DNA of 64,000 nucleotides from Jejuia sp. UBA6058 (GTDB lineage: Bacteria; Bacteroidota; Bacteroidia; Flavobacteriales; Flavobacteriaceae), in the NCBI GenBank assembly GCA_002428965.1, contig DIYI01000005.1, positions 237,643 through 301,642 of the forward strand, read 5' to 3'. The notes under the pieces were generated by a model. It had not been told where the DNA came from. It saw nothing but the letters and a program-made list of their open reading frames with translations, and did not search any database. Of the stretch, positions 28,420 through 37,120 are shown in pieces (the stretch's first letter is position 1; each line of letters opens with the position of its first letter). A program made the position numbers and the translations under genes.

Positions 28420-29430
28420 TTATTTACTATAATTAGGGGCTCTTTTACTTAGCCATGTACATTTAATTAAAGCGTTAATGTAATAACCCACTAAGTTTAA
28501 AAATAGTAATAAATGCACATATAATTTGGGAATAAAAAAGAATATAATTCCCAAGATTGCGAACATGAATTTTGAAAGAAGTCCAAAAACTATAAGAAAT
28601 GACTGAGCTAATATTTTGTTGATGGGATTAAAATGTAGGTTGATAAATACGTGCTTGGATATAATAACTTCTGTTTTTGTTAACGCTGCAGTTTTTACAT
28701 TTAATCTTGATGCCCCACCATGATTATGAATAATATTGGCGTTTCTCGTTAGTGCAACCTTCCCTTCCGCCTTTGATACTCTTTTACATAAATCAACGTC
28801 TTCCAAGTAAAGCCAATAGTCCTCGTTCCAACCGTCAATTTTCAAGAACCACTTCTTACTTATAAATATAATAGACCCAGAAACCCAATCTGGGAATATA
28901 ATTTCTTTGTTATCATTATACTTTTCAGCAATGGTTGCTTTATTTATTAAATTATTAAATACTCTTAAAAAACCAAAAAGGGTTTGTATCCTTGGAAATA
29001 ATCTTATTTCTTTTTCTGGTTTTCCCTCTGGTCTTAACTTGGAGCATGAAACTATACCGTAATCGGAATTTGATTTTGCTAAACTAAAAAGTTTTGATAT
29101 TGCATCCGCATTAATTACAGTATCAGGGTTTAAAAACAAGAAATAATCGCCCCGTGCATAACTTGCACCGAAATTATTTGCATGGGAAAAACCAAAATTT
29201 CCTGAATTTAACAAAAATTTAAATTCAGGAAATTCGGTTGTAAAAAGTTCTAATTTATTGTCTTCAGAGCAGTTATCTACTACTATCACTTCAAAAGAAA
29301 ACGAATCAGTTTTGATGCCTTTTAAACTGTTAAGGCAGTCTTCAAGATGTTTCCAGCTTTTATAATTTACTATAATTACTGATATATCTGGATTCTTTTC
29401 ATTAATGGAAGTAGTAGCTTCTGATTTCAA
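28420..29430 (-). CDS. Glycosyltransferase family 2 with C-terminal membrane segments
   Basis: A 336-residue GT-A enzyme. Motifs are PDISVIIVNYKSWKHLEDCL, EVIVVDNCSED, YFLFLNPDTVIN (DXD-equivalent) and WNEDYWLYLEDVDLCKRVSK. The last ~75 residues contain two hydrophobic stretches that likely sit in the inner membrane. Start is TTG at 29430; no ATG is available before the conserved region. First gene of the upper LPS unit, 33 bases downstream of dapD, with which it may share transcription. Confidence 0.92.
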   Translation of the reverse strand: MKSEATTSINEKNPDISVIIVNYKSWKHLEDCLNSLKGIKTDSFSFEVIVVDNCSEDNKLELFTTEFPEFKFLLNSGNFGFSHANNFGASYARGDYFLFLNPDTVINADAISKLFSLAKSNSDYGIVSCSKLRPEGKPEKEIRLFPRIQTLFGFLRVFNNLINKATIAEKYNDNKEIIFPDWVSGSIIFISKKWFLKIDGWNEDYWLYLEDVDLCKRVSKAEGKVALTRNANIIHNHGGASRLNVKTAALTKTEVIISKHVFINLHFNPINKILAQSFLIVFGLLSKFMFAILGIIFFFIPKLYVHLLLFLNLVGYYINALIKCTWLSKRAPNYSK

Positions 29431-29463
29431 TAAAACTGTTTTGTTATTTTATTTAGTATTTTT

Positions 29464-30279
29464 CTATACCGCAACACTATGCTCCCTTAAAGCGTCGTTG
29501 AGAGATGTCTTTTTATTAGTACTTTCTTTTCGCTTTCCAATAATAAGGGCACATGGCACATTGTAGCTCCCAGAAGGAAACTCTTTTGCGTAACTTCCAG
29601 GAATAACAACAGACCTTGCAGGAACAACACCCCGATGTTCAACAGGCTTATCTCCCGTAACATCAATAATTTTAGTACTCATTGTTAATACCACACCAGC
29701 ACCTAAAACGGCTTCTGTTTCCACTCTTACGCCTTCAACAACAATACATCTAGACCCTATAAATGCATTATCCTCTATTATAACGGGCGCCGCTTGTAAA
29801 GGCTCTAAAACCCCTCCAATACCAACGCCTCCAGATAAATGTACATTTTTACCGATTTGAGCACAACTTCCAACTGTGGCCCAAGTATCAACCATTGTAC
29901 CTTCATCCACATAGGCACCAATATTAACGTAACTTGGCATTAAAATAGTACCCGGTGAGATATAAGCACCATGTCTAGCAACAGCATTTGGAACTACACG
30001 AATACCACGTTCGGCATAATTACGTTTTAAAGGAATTTTATCATGGTACTCAAATATGCCAGCTTCTAAAGTTTCCATCTTTTGAGTGGGGAAATATAAA
30101 ACAACAGCCTTTTTAATCCATTCATTTACTTGCCAGCCTCCTTCAATAGGTTCTGCAACACGCAATTCTCCTTTATCTAACAGGTTTACTACTTCAGTAA
30201 TAGCATCTGTAGTTTTACTTTCTTTTAATAGTTCTCGGTTGTCCCAAGCACTTTCTATAATTTGTTGTAAATCGGTCAT
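29464..30279 (-). CDS. dapD: 2,3,4,5-tetrahydropyridine-2,6-dicarboxylate N-succinyltransferase
   Basis: A 271-residue enzyme of the succinylase branch of lysine/meso-diaminopimelate synthesis. It succinylates tetrahydrodipicolinate using succinyl-CoA in the cytosol. After a helical N-domain, residues ~100-230 form a left-handed beta-helix of hexapeptide repeats (ISPGTILMPSYVNIGAYVD, GKNVHLSGGVGIGG, IGSRCIVVEG). The DapD-specific segment AYVDEGTMVDTWATVGSCA is present. Length is normal. The gene precedes the LPS glycosyltransferase unit. Confidence 0.96.
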   Translation of the reverse strand: MTDLQQIIESAWDNRELLKESKTTDAITEVVNLLDKGELRVAEPIEGGWQVNEWIKKAVVLYFPTQKMETLEAGIFEYHDKIPLKRNYAERGIRVVPNAVARHGAYISPGTILMPSYVNIGAYVDEGTMVDTWATVGSCAQIGKNVHLSGGVGIGGVLEPLQAAPVIIEDNAFIGSRCIVVEGVRVETEAVLGAGVVLTMSTKIIDVTGDKPVEHRGVVPARSVVIPGSYAKEFPSGSYNVPCALIIGKRKESTNKKTSLNDALREHSVAV

Positions 30280-30296
30280 TAGTAAAATTATTTTGG

Positions 30297-30304
30297 CAAA
30301 TATA
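30297..30304 (-). promoter_or_regulatory. -7 promoter element of dapD
   Basis: TATATTTG on the minus strand is a perfect TAnnTTTG match, 17 bases upstream of the dapD ATG. No TTG is present at the usual distance, so the -33 contact may be weak. Confidence 0.5.
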
Positions 30305-30542
30305 CTATTCTAAAACCTAAAATAGAGGTGTTTTTTATCTATTAGTTAGTTGAAAAAATACGTCTTAAAGAAGTCATTTTTGGGTTTAAAAAATTGAAAT
30401 TTTTCCCATGAAAAAAACGTTTTGTCAGATAAACTACATTTTTTGTGTTTTTCGTCGATAAAACTAAGCTTTTCCACTATTAATCGGTGAAAGTTTTCCT
30501 CTTTTCTAATAATCGAAAATTCAATGTGGTACAACTAATTTA
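30305..30542. other. Non-coding stretch between dapD and the small secreted protein gene
   Basis: This AT-rich interval holds only a weak 62-codon minus-strand frame (30346-30534) with no family character, no signal sequence and a composition of Lys/Phe/Ile expected from AT-rich noise. I see no hairpin with a T-run, no tRNA-like fold and no repeat. It probably contains only regulatory sequence for the two divergent genes. Confidence 0.5.
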
Positions 30543-30575
30543 TTGTATTTGAGGCTCTTTGTGGATATATCTTTG
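30543..30575 (+). promoter_or_regulatory. Possible promoter of the 30607 small secreted protein
   Basis: TTG (30543-30545) is followed after 22 bases by TATCTTTG (30568-30575), a full -7 consensus match, leaving a leader of roughly 25 bases before the ATG at 30607. The spacing is longer than the optimal 19, so the upstream half is uncertain. Confidence 0.5.
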
Positions 30576-30606
30576 AAGTGTTGAAACAAAGTAAACAACC
30601 CAAATC

Positions 30607-30870
30607 ATGAAAACAAATTTTTACATCTTAATCATCGCTTTACTATCTTTCTCAGCTGTATCTGCTCAAACTGAAGTGAAGACTAACAATGTAGAAACTG
30701 AAGTTACTGTTTCTGAAGAAAAAGAAAATACAGTAATTTTAGAAGATGTAAAAATTAAAGAAGTTATTGCAAGAAGTAGCAGTGATATTAGAATCTACTT
30801 AAATAGAGAAAGAAAAGTAAATAACATTAAATTAGTTTTTCCTAAAATTAATAAAAGAAAAGTAGCATAG
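30607..30870 (+). CDS. Small secreted protein of unknown function
   Basis: An 87-residue protein with a clear signal peptide (MKTNFYILIIALLSFSAVSAQ, cleavage ~20-21). The mature ~67 residues split into an acidic, Val/Glu/Thr-rich first half and a basic second half (YLNRERKVNNIKLVFPKINKRK). No cysteine, lipobox or sorting domain is present, so it is predicted to be periplasmic. It is a stand-alone transcription unit with its own promoter-like element and a strong terminator 36 bases after the stop. The isolated unit and charge segregation suggest an abundant periplasmic or nucleic-acid/LPS-contacting protein, but no function can be assigned. Confidence 0.8.
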   Translation: MKTNFYILIIALLSFSAVSAQTEVKTNNVETEVTVSEEKENTVILEDVKIKEVIARSSSDIRIYLNRERKVNNIKLVFPKINKRKVA

Positions 30871-30905
30871 ATTCATATTCAAACAAATAAATAAGGTTAA
30901 GTTTG

Positions 30906-30939
30906 AAAAGACTGTCTTTAAAAAGGCAGTCTTTTTTTA
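30906..30939 (+). terminator. Rho-independent terminator after the small secreted protein gene
   Basis: AAAAGACTGTCTTT (30906-30919) pairs with AAAGGCAGTCTTTT (30922-30935), allowing one G-T wobble, and runs into a seven-T tract. Stem length and T-run make this one of the clearest terminators here. Confidence 0.85.
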
Positions 30940-30972
30940 TTCAGAATAGTTTAGTTTTGCGTAAAAGGTAAA

Positions 30973-31383
30973 ATGGCAAGGATTTTAGCAATAGATTATG
31001 GGTTGAAAAGAACTGGTCTTGCAGTTACAGATGAACTTCAAATAATAGCCTCTGGTTTAACAACCGTATCAACATCAGATTTGTTCTACTTTCTTGAGGA
31101 TTATCTAAAAAAAGAACAAGTAGAATTATTTCTGGTCGGGGAGCCCAAAAAATTAGATAATACACCTTCTGAAAGTGAAACTTTAATTACTCCTTTTCTT
31201 GAAAAGCTAAATAAAACGTTCCCAACAGTACCTGTTGAAAGAGTTGATGAGCGATTTACCTCAAAAATTGCTTTTCAAACCATGATAGATAGTGGGTTGA
31301 AGAAGAAACAAAGGCAGAACAAAGCATTGGTTGATGAAATAAGTGCTACCTTGATTTTACAAAGCTATCTATATTCAAAATAG
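30973..31383 (+). CDS. ruvX: Holliday junction resolvase-like protein RuvX (YqgF)
   Basis: A 136-residue RNase H-fold nuclease. The first strand LAIDYGLKRTGLAV carries the catalytic aspartate D8, VPVERVDERFTSKIA the second acidic site, and KALVDEISATLIL the C-terminal acidic helix. YqgF homologues process pre-16S rRNA and resemble junction resolvases; the in vivo role in Bacteroidota is unsettled. It is co-directional with def, 68 bases apart; TAGTTTTG at 30952-30959 may be its -7 element. Confidence 0.93.
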   Translation: MARILAIDYGLKRTGLAVTDELQIIASGLTTVSTSDLFYFLEDYLKKEQVELFLVGEPKKLDNTPSESETLITPFLEKLNKTFPTVPVERVDERFTSKIAFQTMIDSGLKKKQRQNKALVDEISATLILQSYLYSK

Positions 31384-31400
31384 AATTTCACAGCAATCTG

Positions 31401-31430
31401 TTAGATTAACATTTAAGAGTCGTATTTTTG
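31401..31430 (+). promoter_or_regulatory. Promoter of def
   Basis: TTA (31401-31403), 19 bases, then TATTTTTG (31423-31430): the -7 half is a perfect TAnnTTTG match, the -33 half differs by one base from TTG and the spacing is canonical. The predicted start lies ~15 bases before the def ATG. Confidence 0.55.
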
Positions 31431-31451
31431 CGCAAATTATTATAATAAACC

Positions 31452-32042
31452 ATGATTTTACCAATTGTAGCTTATGGCGACCCTGTTCTTAAAAGGAAAG
31501 GAAAAGACATTACTAAAGAGTATCCAAAACTAAAGGAGTTATTAGATAATATGTTCGAAACCATGTATAATGCTATGGGGGTGGGCTTAGCCGCACCTCA
31601 AATTGGATTACCCATTCGTTTATTTTTAGTGGATACGTCTCCTTTTGCTGAAGATGAAAATTTGACTTCTGAAGAACAGTTACAGTTAAAAAATTTTAAA
31701 AAAGTATTCATTAACGCAGAAATTATTGAAGAAACAGGAGACGAATGGGCGTTTAACGAAGGTTGTTTAAGTATACCAGATGTTAGAGAAGATGTATATA
31801 GGCACCCAAACATTACCATAACTTATTTTGATGAAAACTTTAACAAGCACGCTGAAACATTTGATGGTTTAATTGCAAGGGTTATTCAGCATGAGTATGA
31901 TCATATTGAAGGTGTTTTGTTTACAGATAAATTATCCAGTTTTAAAAAACGATTAATAAAAAGTAGGTTGGCCAACATATCTAAAGGTAAAATTAATGTT
32001 GATTACAGGATGCGTTTTCCAAACCAAAAAAAGATGAGATAA
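31452..32042 (+). CDS. def: Peptide deformylase
   Basis: A 196-residue metalloenzyme that removes the N-formyl group from new proteins. All three signature motifs are intact: GVGLAAPQIGLP (~43-54), EGCLSIPD (~102-109, metal cysteine) and QHEYDHIEG (~143-151, the HExxH-type metal site). Length fits a type 1 enzyme with a moderately long insertion between motifs 1 and 2 (acidic, ~65-90). It precedes the DUF5606 gene by 57 bases. Confidence 0.97.
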   Translation: MILPIVAYGDPVLKRKGKDITKEYPKLKELLDNMFETMYNAMGVGLAAPQIGLPIRLFLVDTSPFAEDENLTSEEQLQLKNFKKVFINAEIIEETGDEWAFNEGCLSIPDVREDVYRHPNITITYFDENFNKHAETFDGLIARVIQHEYDHIEGVLFTDKLSSFKKRLIKSRLANISKGKINVDYRMRFPNQKKMR

Positions 32043-32099
32043 TTTTTTCGATTAGGGTATAAAATATGATATTTGCCCTCTCTAAAAACTAAATTAAAT

Positions 32100-32522
32100 A
32101 TGGGCTTAGAAAAAGTGTTAGCCATCTCTGGGAAGCCAGGACTTTACAAATTAGTTACTCAAACTCGTGGTGGTTTTGTTGCAGAATCTTTAATGGATGG
32201 TAAGCGTTTATCCATTAGCTTACAGAATAATGTAAGTGTTTTAAGCGAGATTGCTATTTATACTTTAACAGAAGAAGTGCCTTTGTATAAGGTTTTAGGT
32301 AAAATAAAGGACAAGGAAAATGGAGCGGTATGTAGTGTAAAGCCAAAAGATAGTAAAGATAGACTTGAAGAATATTTGTTTGATGTTTTACCAGATTATG
32401 ATGAAGATAGAGTTTATGCCAGCGACATAAAAAAAATTGTTCAATGGTATAACTTGTTACAAAAACATGATATGCTCGATTTGCTCGATGAAGACGAATT
32501 GGCAAATGATGAAGAAGAATAA
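32100..32522 (+). CDS. DUF5606 domain-containing protein
   Basis: A 140-residue cytosolic protein conserved in Bacteroidota next to def. The N-terminal ~65 residues (LEKVLAISGKPGLYKLVTQTRGGFVAESL) form a small beta-rich domain, followed by a helical SDIKKIVQWYNLL segment and an acidic tail ending DDEEE. No enzymatic motif is seen. The ATG at 32100 is preferred over TTG at 32073 because family members begin MGLEKV. A strong terminator follows directly. Confidence 0.9.
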   Translation: MGLEKVLAISGKPGLYKLVTQTRGGFVAESLMDGKRLSISLQNNVSVLSEIAIYTLTEEVPLYKVLGKIKDKENGAVCSVKPKDSKDRLEEYLFDVLPDYDEDRVYASDIKKIVQWYNLLQKHDMLDLLDEDELANDEEE

Positions 32523-32530
32523 AGCAAAAG

Positions 32531-32554
32531 CCTCCAAATTTGGAGGTTTTTTTT
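32531..32554 (+). terminator. Terminator after the DUF5606 gene
   Basis: CCTCCAAATTTGGAGG (32531-32546) is a perfect 8-bp inverted repeat followed by eight T residues. It ends the ruvX/def/DUF5606 direction and shows that the Crp/Fnr gene downstream starts separately. Confidence 0.85.
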
Positions 32555-32610
32555 ATGAATTTTATGTAAGGTTAGTAGGCTCAAAACGACAGTTTTGGAA
32601 AACACTACTA

Positions 32611-33282
32611 ATGAAGTCTCTTTGGTTTTTTGAAGACACCAATCTTTTTAAGATTTTATGTCCACACAAATTCAAGGCCTACAAGGCCAATCATGATTTT
32701 GATGCCTACAAAAAACAAGACTATATTTATTTTGAAGAAGACTCTGCCAATAAAGTTTATCTCATAGAGAAGGGCAAGGTGAAATTAGGGTATTACAATG
32801 AAGATGGAGAAGAGGTAGTAAAAGCCATTTTAACGCGTGGTGAGTTATTTGGTGAAACTGCAATCTTAGGAGAGTCTAAAAGAGACGAGTTTGCAATGTC
32901 TATAGATAATTCTACAAGTATTTGCCCAATTGGTATCGAAACCATGCATAATTTGATGAGGGATAATCAAACTTTTAGTTTTAAGGTTTATAAATTTATT
33001 GGTTTCAAGTTAAAAAAATTGGAAAGAAGGCTTCAAATGTTATTATTTAAAGACACCAAAACAAGGCTTTTAGAATTCTTGGATGAATTATGTTCAGACT
33101 ATGGGTACGACTGTGATAAAACTGGTGATAAAGTTATACATCATCCTTATACACAAAAAGATATAGCATCTCTTATTGGAACATCTCGTCCAACACTAAA
33201 TATACTTTTAAATGAATTAAAAGAAGATAACATTATTGAATTTTCCAGAAAAGAAATAAGAATTTATAAAATTACAGCTTAA
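32611..33282 (+). CDS. Crp/Fnr family transcriptional regulator
   Basis: A 223-residue regulator. A cyclic-nucleotide-binding-like beta-roll spans ~20-130 (YFEEDSANKVYLIEKGKVKLG, GELFGETAILG), then a dimerisation helix and a winged HTH with YTQKDIASLIGTSRPTL (~175-191) as recognition region. There are no iron-sulfur cysteines of Fnr type at the N-terminus. ATG 32611 (MKSLWFFED) is chosen because the longer open frame runs back through the terminator and into the DUF5606 gene. The effector and regulon are unknown. Confidence 0.92.
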   Translation: MKSLWFFEDTNLFKILCPHKFKAYKANHDFDAYKKQDYIYFEEDSANKVYLIEKGKVKLGYYNEDGEEVVKAILTRGELFGETAILGESKRDEFAMSIDNSTSICPIGIETMHNLMRDNQTFSFKVYKFIGFKLKKLERRLQMLLFKDTKTRLLEFLDELCSDYGYDCDKTGDKVIHHPYTQKDIASLIGTSRPTLNILLNELKEDNIIEFSRKEIRIYKITA

Positions 33283-33339
33283 GCTGTTCTTATAAATTCT
33301 CATTACATTTTTGTTGCAATATCAAATAGCTCTTTTAAT

Positions 33340-35274
33340 CTAATACATCTCTTTTATTTTGAGAAGTTTAGTTTCCCACAGCTTTAGTTCTTTTTTATGC
33401 TTATCGATGTTGTCGTTAACTTCCTTTACTAATGGGTTGCTATCATCCACATTGGTGAAAAATTGTAAGTTATTTTCAAGCTGATTAATCTGGCTTTTAA
33501 CCTCATCAATTTTTTTACGAATAAAAGAACGTTCATTATCTAAACTTCTTTGATTATCAGAGGTATTGTTTAACGATTCAAGTTTATTCTCGAACTTAAT
33601 CATCTCCGCTTCATTCTTATCGATTTTTAATTTCACAAATAACTCATCAACTGTTTTGTTAAACTTGCCTTCAATATAGCGTTTATCATTGGGTACTCTC
33701 CCCAATGTTTTCCAGTTATTTACATGAGATTTAATAGTTGCAACATCCTTTTCCTTATCTTTCGAAAGTTTAAGGTTTTTAAGAGTATCTAGTAATTTTT
33801 GTTTCTTGTCAAAAGCTTCTAAAAACTCCTTATTCGCTTCATTACGTTTCGAGTGCAGTCTATCAAAATAAGAATTACAAGCCGTTTTAAACTGTTTCCA
33901 GATTTTATCACTGTCTTTTCTAGGAACGTGACCAATTTTTTTCCAATCACTCTGTATCTTCTTCATCAAGGGTGTTGTTGCTTCAAAATCCTCACTATCC
34001 TTATTATCTTCGGCTATTTTTACGAGTTCACGTTTTTTCTGTAGGTTTTGATATTGTTCCTTTTTCAGGTCTTTATAGAAGGCATTTTTCTTTCTATTAA
34101 AATTTCTAACAGCTTCTTTAAACTTTGCCCAAGTGGCCTCATTAACCTTAATGGGTACTTTACCAGCATTAAAGAAATCTTCCCTTAACCCTTCAATCTC
34201 CTTTATTTTTTTCTGCCAGCCACCATGTGAGTTTGTCGTTTCAGATGCGACTTTATCAATATTCGCTATTATGCCTTCTTTCTTTTCAAGGTTTTTTTCA
34301 TAGACTTTGTCTATTTCCTTAAAGTAAAGTTGTTTCTTATCATTGATTTGTTTAGTAGCTGCTTTAAAACGATCCCATATTAATTCTCGATGTTCTTTGG
34401 CAACAGGTCCCAACTCTTCTTTCCACATTTTATGCAGCTCTTGCAACTCTCTAAAAGCTTTTAAGGCATCATCTTCTTTGGCGAGTTCTTCTGCTCTTTC
34501 AATTATTTTGGTTTTCTTTTCCAGATTATGTTTAAAATCTAGATCTCTCAAGTCTCTATTTAAGTGAAGAAAATCATAGAAAATCTCTACCTGATGATGG
34601 TAGCTATTCCATGCATTATTGTATTTATCTCTTGGAATTGGCCCCGTATTTCTCCAACGCTCTTGTAGTTCCTTAAAATGTTTATACGTTGTATTTATAT
34701 TTTCTTCAACGTTAATTAATCCTTTTAATTCTTCAATAATCTCAAGCTTTAGCTGTAGATTTTGCTTAAGATTTTGCTCAATACTCTTGTAATGAGAATT
34801 AAGCTTATTCCTATAATCACGATAAGCAGTTTTAAATCTTTTTTGAACAGGAGAGGAGTAGTAGAAGTCTATAGCATTACCGCCATCATTTATAAAATCT
34901 GTTCGTTTTTCATCAACAAGGGCGTTGAATTTGGTATTGAATTCACTTTTAATATTATCAACATGCGCCTTTATTGCTTGAATTTTTTCGTTTTTAAGAA
35001 GCTTTTCTAGTTCGATAGCAAGAGCCTCAAGAGACATTTTATCGTATTCTTTAAATGCTATGGTATGTCTGTCTTTATTGCCTTCATCTTCGGCATCTTC
35101 GGCATTAGATTCTTCAATTTCATTTATGCCATCATCTGAAGCTTTCTCTATATTTACATCTTCATTCACTACCTCCTCTTTTAAACTTTCAGAAGTGGAT
35201 TCTTTCAAAGTATCGTTAACTTCAATAGTATCTTTTTTTCCATCTGCGTCTTGCAGGTTATCATTCTCAGACAT
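33340..35274 (-). CDS. DUF349 repeat coiled-coil protein
   Basis: A 644-residue, highly charged cytosolic protein. The first ~75 residues are acidic and low complexity. The rest is about five to seven DUF349 units, each a three-helix stretch with the core WKxxGxVPRxxxxxxWxxFK (for example WRNTGPIPRDKYNNAW, WKKIGHVPRKDSDKIWKQF). Function is unknown; DUF349 proteins occur across bacteria. A well-formed promoter lies 36-66 bases upstream. It starts the long minus-strand block toward 30 kb only as a neighbour, since aroE lies upstream of it with 94 bases between. Confidence 0.9.
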   Translation of the reverse strand: MSENDNLQDADGKKDTIEVNDTLKESTSESLKEEVVNEDVNIEKASDDGINEIEESNAEDAEDEGNKDRHTIAFKEYDKMSLEALAIELEKLLKNEKIQAIKAHVDNIKSEFNTKFNALVDEKRTDFINDGGNAIDFYYSSPVQKRFKTAYRDYRNKLNSHYKSIEQNLKQNLQLKLEIIEELKGLINVEENINTTYKHFKELQERWRNTGPIPRDKYNNAWNSYHHQVEIFYDFLHLNRDLRDLDFKHNLEKKTKIIERAEELAKEDDALKAFRELQELHKMWKEELGPVAKEHRELIWDRFKAATKQINDKKQLYFKEIDKVYEKNLEKKEGIIANIDKVASETTNSHGGWQKKIKEIEGLREDFFNAGKVPIKVNEATWAKFKEAVRNFNRKKNAFYKDLKKEQYQNLQKKRELVKIAEDNKDSEDFEATTPLMKKIQSDWKKIGHVPRKDSDKIWKQFKTACNSYFDRLHSKRNEANKEFLEAFDKKQKLLDTLKNLKLSKDKEKDVATIKSHVNNWKTLGRVPNDKRYIEGKFNKTVDELFVKLKIDKNEAEMIKFENKLESLNNTSDNQRSLDNERSFIRKKIDEVKSQINQLENNLQFFTNVDDSNPLVKEVNDNIDKHKKELKLWETKLLKIKEMY

Positions 35275-35309
35275 TATAAAAATGTTTAGGGTTCGTATTC
35301 TTTAATTCT

Positions 35310-35340
35310 TAAAGATACTAACAACTAAAGTATTTACAAA
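35310..35340 (-). promoter_or_regulatory. Promoter of the DUF349 gene
   Basis: On the minus strand TTTG (35337-35340), a 19-base spacer and TATCTTTA (35310-35317) give the canonical Bacteroidota arrangement with one mismatch in the last -7 base. The leader is ~30 bases. Confidence 0.6.
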
Positions 35341-35368
35341 AAAAGGGAAGGTTTAATATGGCTAATTG

Positions 35369-36112
35369 TTATTTGGATAAATTCCAGATAGACCATGCTT
35401 TTTCAGCCTGCAGTTCTAACATATTTTGACCATTTATTATAGTCGCACCTTTTTCTTTACCTAAGCGTAAAAATTTAGTTTCTGATGGATTATAAATCAA
35501 ATCAAAAAGAATATGTTTATTGTTTATAGCACCATAGGGAATATCTGGGCAATTATCAACATTTGGAAATGTGCCCAATGGCGTGCAATTGATAATGATT
35601 TGGTACTTTGAAATAATGTCTTCATTCAAATCATCATAGGTATATTTTATTTTTTTTGATGCTGTTCTTGATACATAATGACATTTTATGTGCTTCTTCT
35701 TTAGTGCATAAATAACAGCTTTACTAGCGCCACCGGTTCCCAAGATAAGTGCTTTTTTGTGATACTTTTTTAGATTAGGTTCAATCGATTTTATAAACCC
35801 ATAGCAATCTGTATTATAGCCAATTAATCGACCTTTTTTTGTGACTCTAATTGTATTTACTGCGCCAATAGCCTTTGCTTTTCTGTCTAGCTTGTTTAAA
35901 TATGGAATAACAGATCTCTTATATGGAATAGTAACATTAAAACCTTTTAAACCTTCGGTGTTTTCCAAAATATATTGCAATAAAGAAATATCTTCAATAT
36001 CAAAGTTTTCATAGCTTATACCTTCAATATTCTCTTTTTCAAACTTATCAGAAAAATACTTTCGTGAAAAAGAATAAGAAATGTTTTTGCCTAAAAGACC
36101 TAATTTATGCAT
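35369..36112 (-). CDS. aroE: Shikimate dehydrogenase
   Basis: A 247-residue NADP-dependent enzyme reducing 3-dehydroshikimate in aromatic amino acid synthesis. The N-domain has GKNISYSFSRKYF (substrate loop) and NVTIPYKRSVIPYL with the catalytic lysine (~68). DAKAIGAVNT-type sequence appears as RKAKAIGAVNTI. The Rossmann motif is GTGGASKAVIYAL (~125-137). ATG 36112 is chosen since MHKLGLLG matches the family start; the longer frame to 36148 has no homologous N-terminus. It overlaps the DUF368 gene stop by 8 bases, indicating an operon. Confidence 0.94.
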   Translation of the reverse strand: MHKLGLLGKNISYSFSRKYFSDKFEKENIEGISYENFDIEDISLLQYILENTEGLKGFNVTIPYKRSVIPYLNKLDRKAKAIGAVNTIRVTKKGRLIGYNTDCYGFIKSIEPNLKKYHKKALILGTGGASKAVIYALKKKHIKCHYVSRTASKKIKYTYDDLNEDIISKYQIIINCTPLGTFPNVDNCPDIPYGAINNKHILFDLIYNPSETKFLRLGKEKGATIINGQNMLELQAEKAWSIWNLSK

Positions 36113-37118
36113 GCTTTCGTTGTTTTTGACCGTAAATTTCCAAACCAACTACTATAACCAATCCCAATAATATAAATGCAATAGCATAGTAAGTTTCGGT
36201 GGATAAATCTGGTATATAGCGTTCATAGTTCTCTATAATTTTTTCACCGGTAGAATCAAGAATAAAAGTTCCTTCTTCTATTTTATAAATCGTTCTTTTC
36301 CAAGGCCAAACTACCCCCAAAGAGCCTACTATGAAACCTATTATTGATGCTATGGTTATACTTTTATAACGTTTCAAAATATAACTAAGTAGGTGAGAAA
36401 ACGTTACTAGACCAGCAATTGAACCGAGTGTAAATACAGCTAGTACCTTTAGCATTCTCATTCTTTCAGAATTTGAGACGAAGCTAAAGTTACCACTAAA
36501 AATATCAGATATGGTATCGTATAATGCATTAACGGAATCTACCAATAAAAGTACATAATTACCCAAAAGGATAAGTATGAAAGATCCAGAAAACCCTGGT
36601 AATGTCATACCAGAAACACTTATAATGCCACAAATAAAAACAAAAAGTAAATTATCATTTTCCTTAGCGGGATTTAGAAAACTGATACTTAATCCTAAAA
36701 CTATACCCAATCCCAAAGAAATTAGAGTCTTGTTTTTCCAATCACTAAAACCTTTACTTATGTAATAAATGGAGCCAACAATCATTCCGAAAAATACACT
36801 CCATACATAAAGTTGGTAATGAATAATGAGGTAATCCAGCAATTTAGAGACGCTAAAATAACTAACGATCATGCCAAGAAAAAGCAAACCAAGAAATCGA
36901 CCATTTATATATCTAAAAAAACTTTTAAACCTTCCATTGATTAAAAGTTTAAATGCCTTTGCATTCACTTTTTTTAAGGAGTATATAAATTCTTCATAAA
37001 AACCAGCAACAAAGGCCACAACACCTCCAGAAACGCCAGGAACCTTATTTGCGGCGCCCATTGCAAGTCCTTTTAGTACTAGAAAAAGTTTATCATTAAA
37101 TGTACGCGTGTTCTCCAT
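36105..37118 (-). CDS. DUF368 family membrane protein, candidate polyprenyl-phosphate transporter (copy 2)
   Basis: A 337-residue inner-membrane protein with about nine to ten helices. Diagnostic DUF368 motifs are LKGLAMGAANKVPGVSGGVVAFVAGFYEEFI near the N-terminus and GMTLPGFSGSFILILLGNY mid-protein. DUF368 (PopT) proteins have been shown in other bacteria to return undecaprenyl phosphate across the membrane, so a role in lipid-carrier recycling is likely. In the first repeat the usual AD of MGAAD is replaced by AN. It directly follows a second DUF368 gene (2-base gap) and overlaps aroE. Confidence 0.9.
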   Translation of the reverse strand: MENTRTFNDKLFLVLKGLAMGAANKVPGVSGGVVAFVAGFYEEFIYSLKKVNAKAFKLLINGRFKSFFRYINGRFLGLLFLGMIVSYFSVSKLLDYLIIHYQLYVWSVFFGMIVGSIYYISKGFSDWKNKTLISLGLGIVLGLSISFLNPAKENDNLLFVFICGIISVSGMTLPGFSGSFILILLGNYVLLLVDSVNALYDTISDIFSGNFSFVSNSERMRMLKVLAVFTLGSIAGLVTFSHLLSYILKRYKSITIASIIGFIVGSLGVVWPWKRTIYKIEEGTFILDSTGEKIIENYERYIPDLSTETYYAIAFILLGLVIVVGLEIYGQKQRKHA

Positions 37119-37120
37119 TA

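Noticed and set aside
30346..30534. 62-codon minus-strand open frame between dapD and the small secreted protein gene
   Set aside because: Composition is AT-noise-like (Phe/Lys/Ile), with no signal peptide, domain or promoter, and it abuts the divergent promoter region.
32437..32610. Upstream extension of the Crp/Fnr frame
   Set aside because: It would run through the DUF5606 gene in another frame and through a strong terminator; homology begins at MKSLWFFED (32611).
33276..33289. 14-bp perfect palindrome at the Crp/Fnr stop as an operator or terminator
   Set aside because: It overlaps the stop codon, has no loop or T-run and is not near a promoter; chance is likely.
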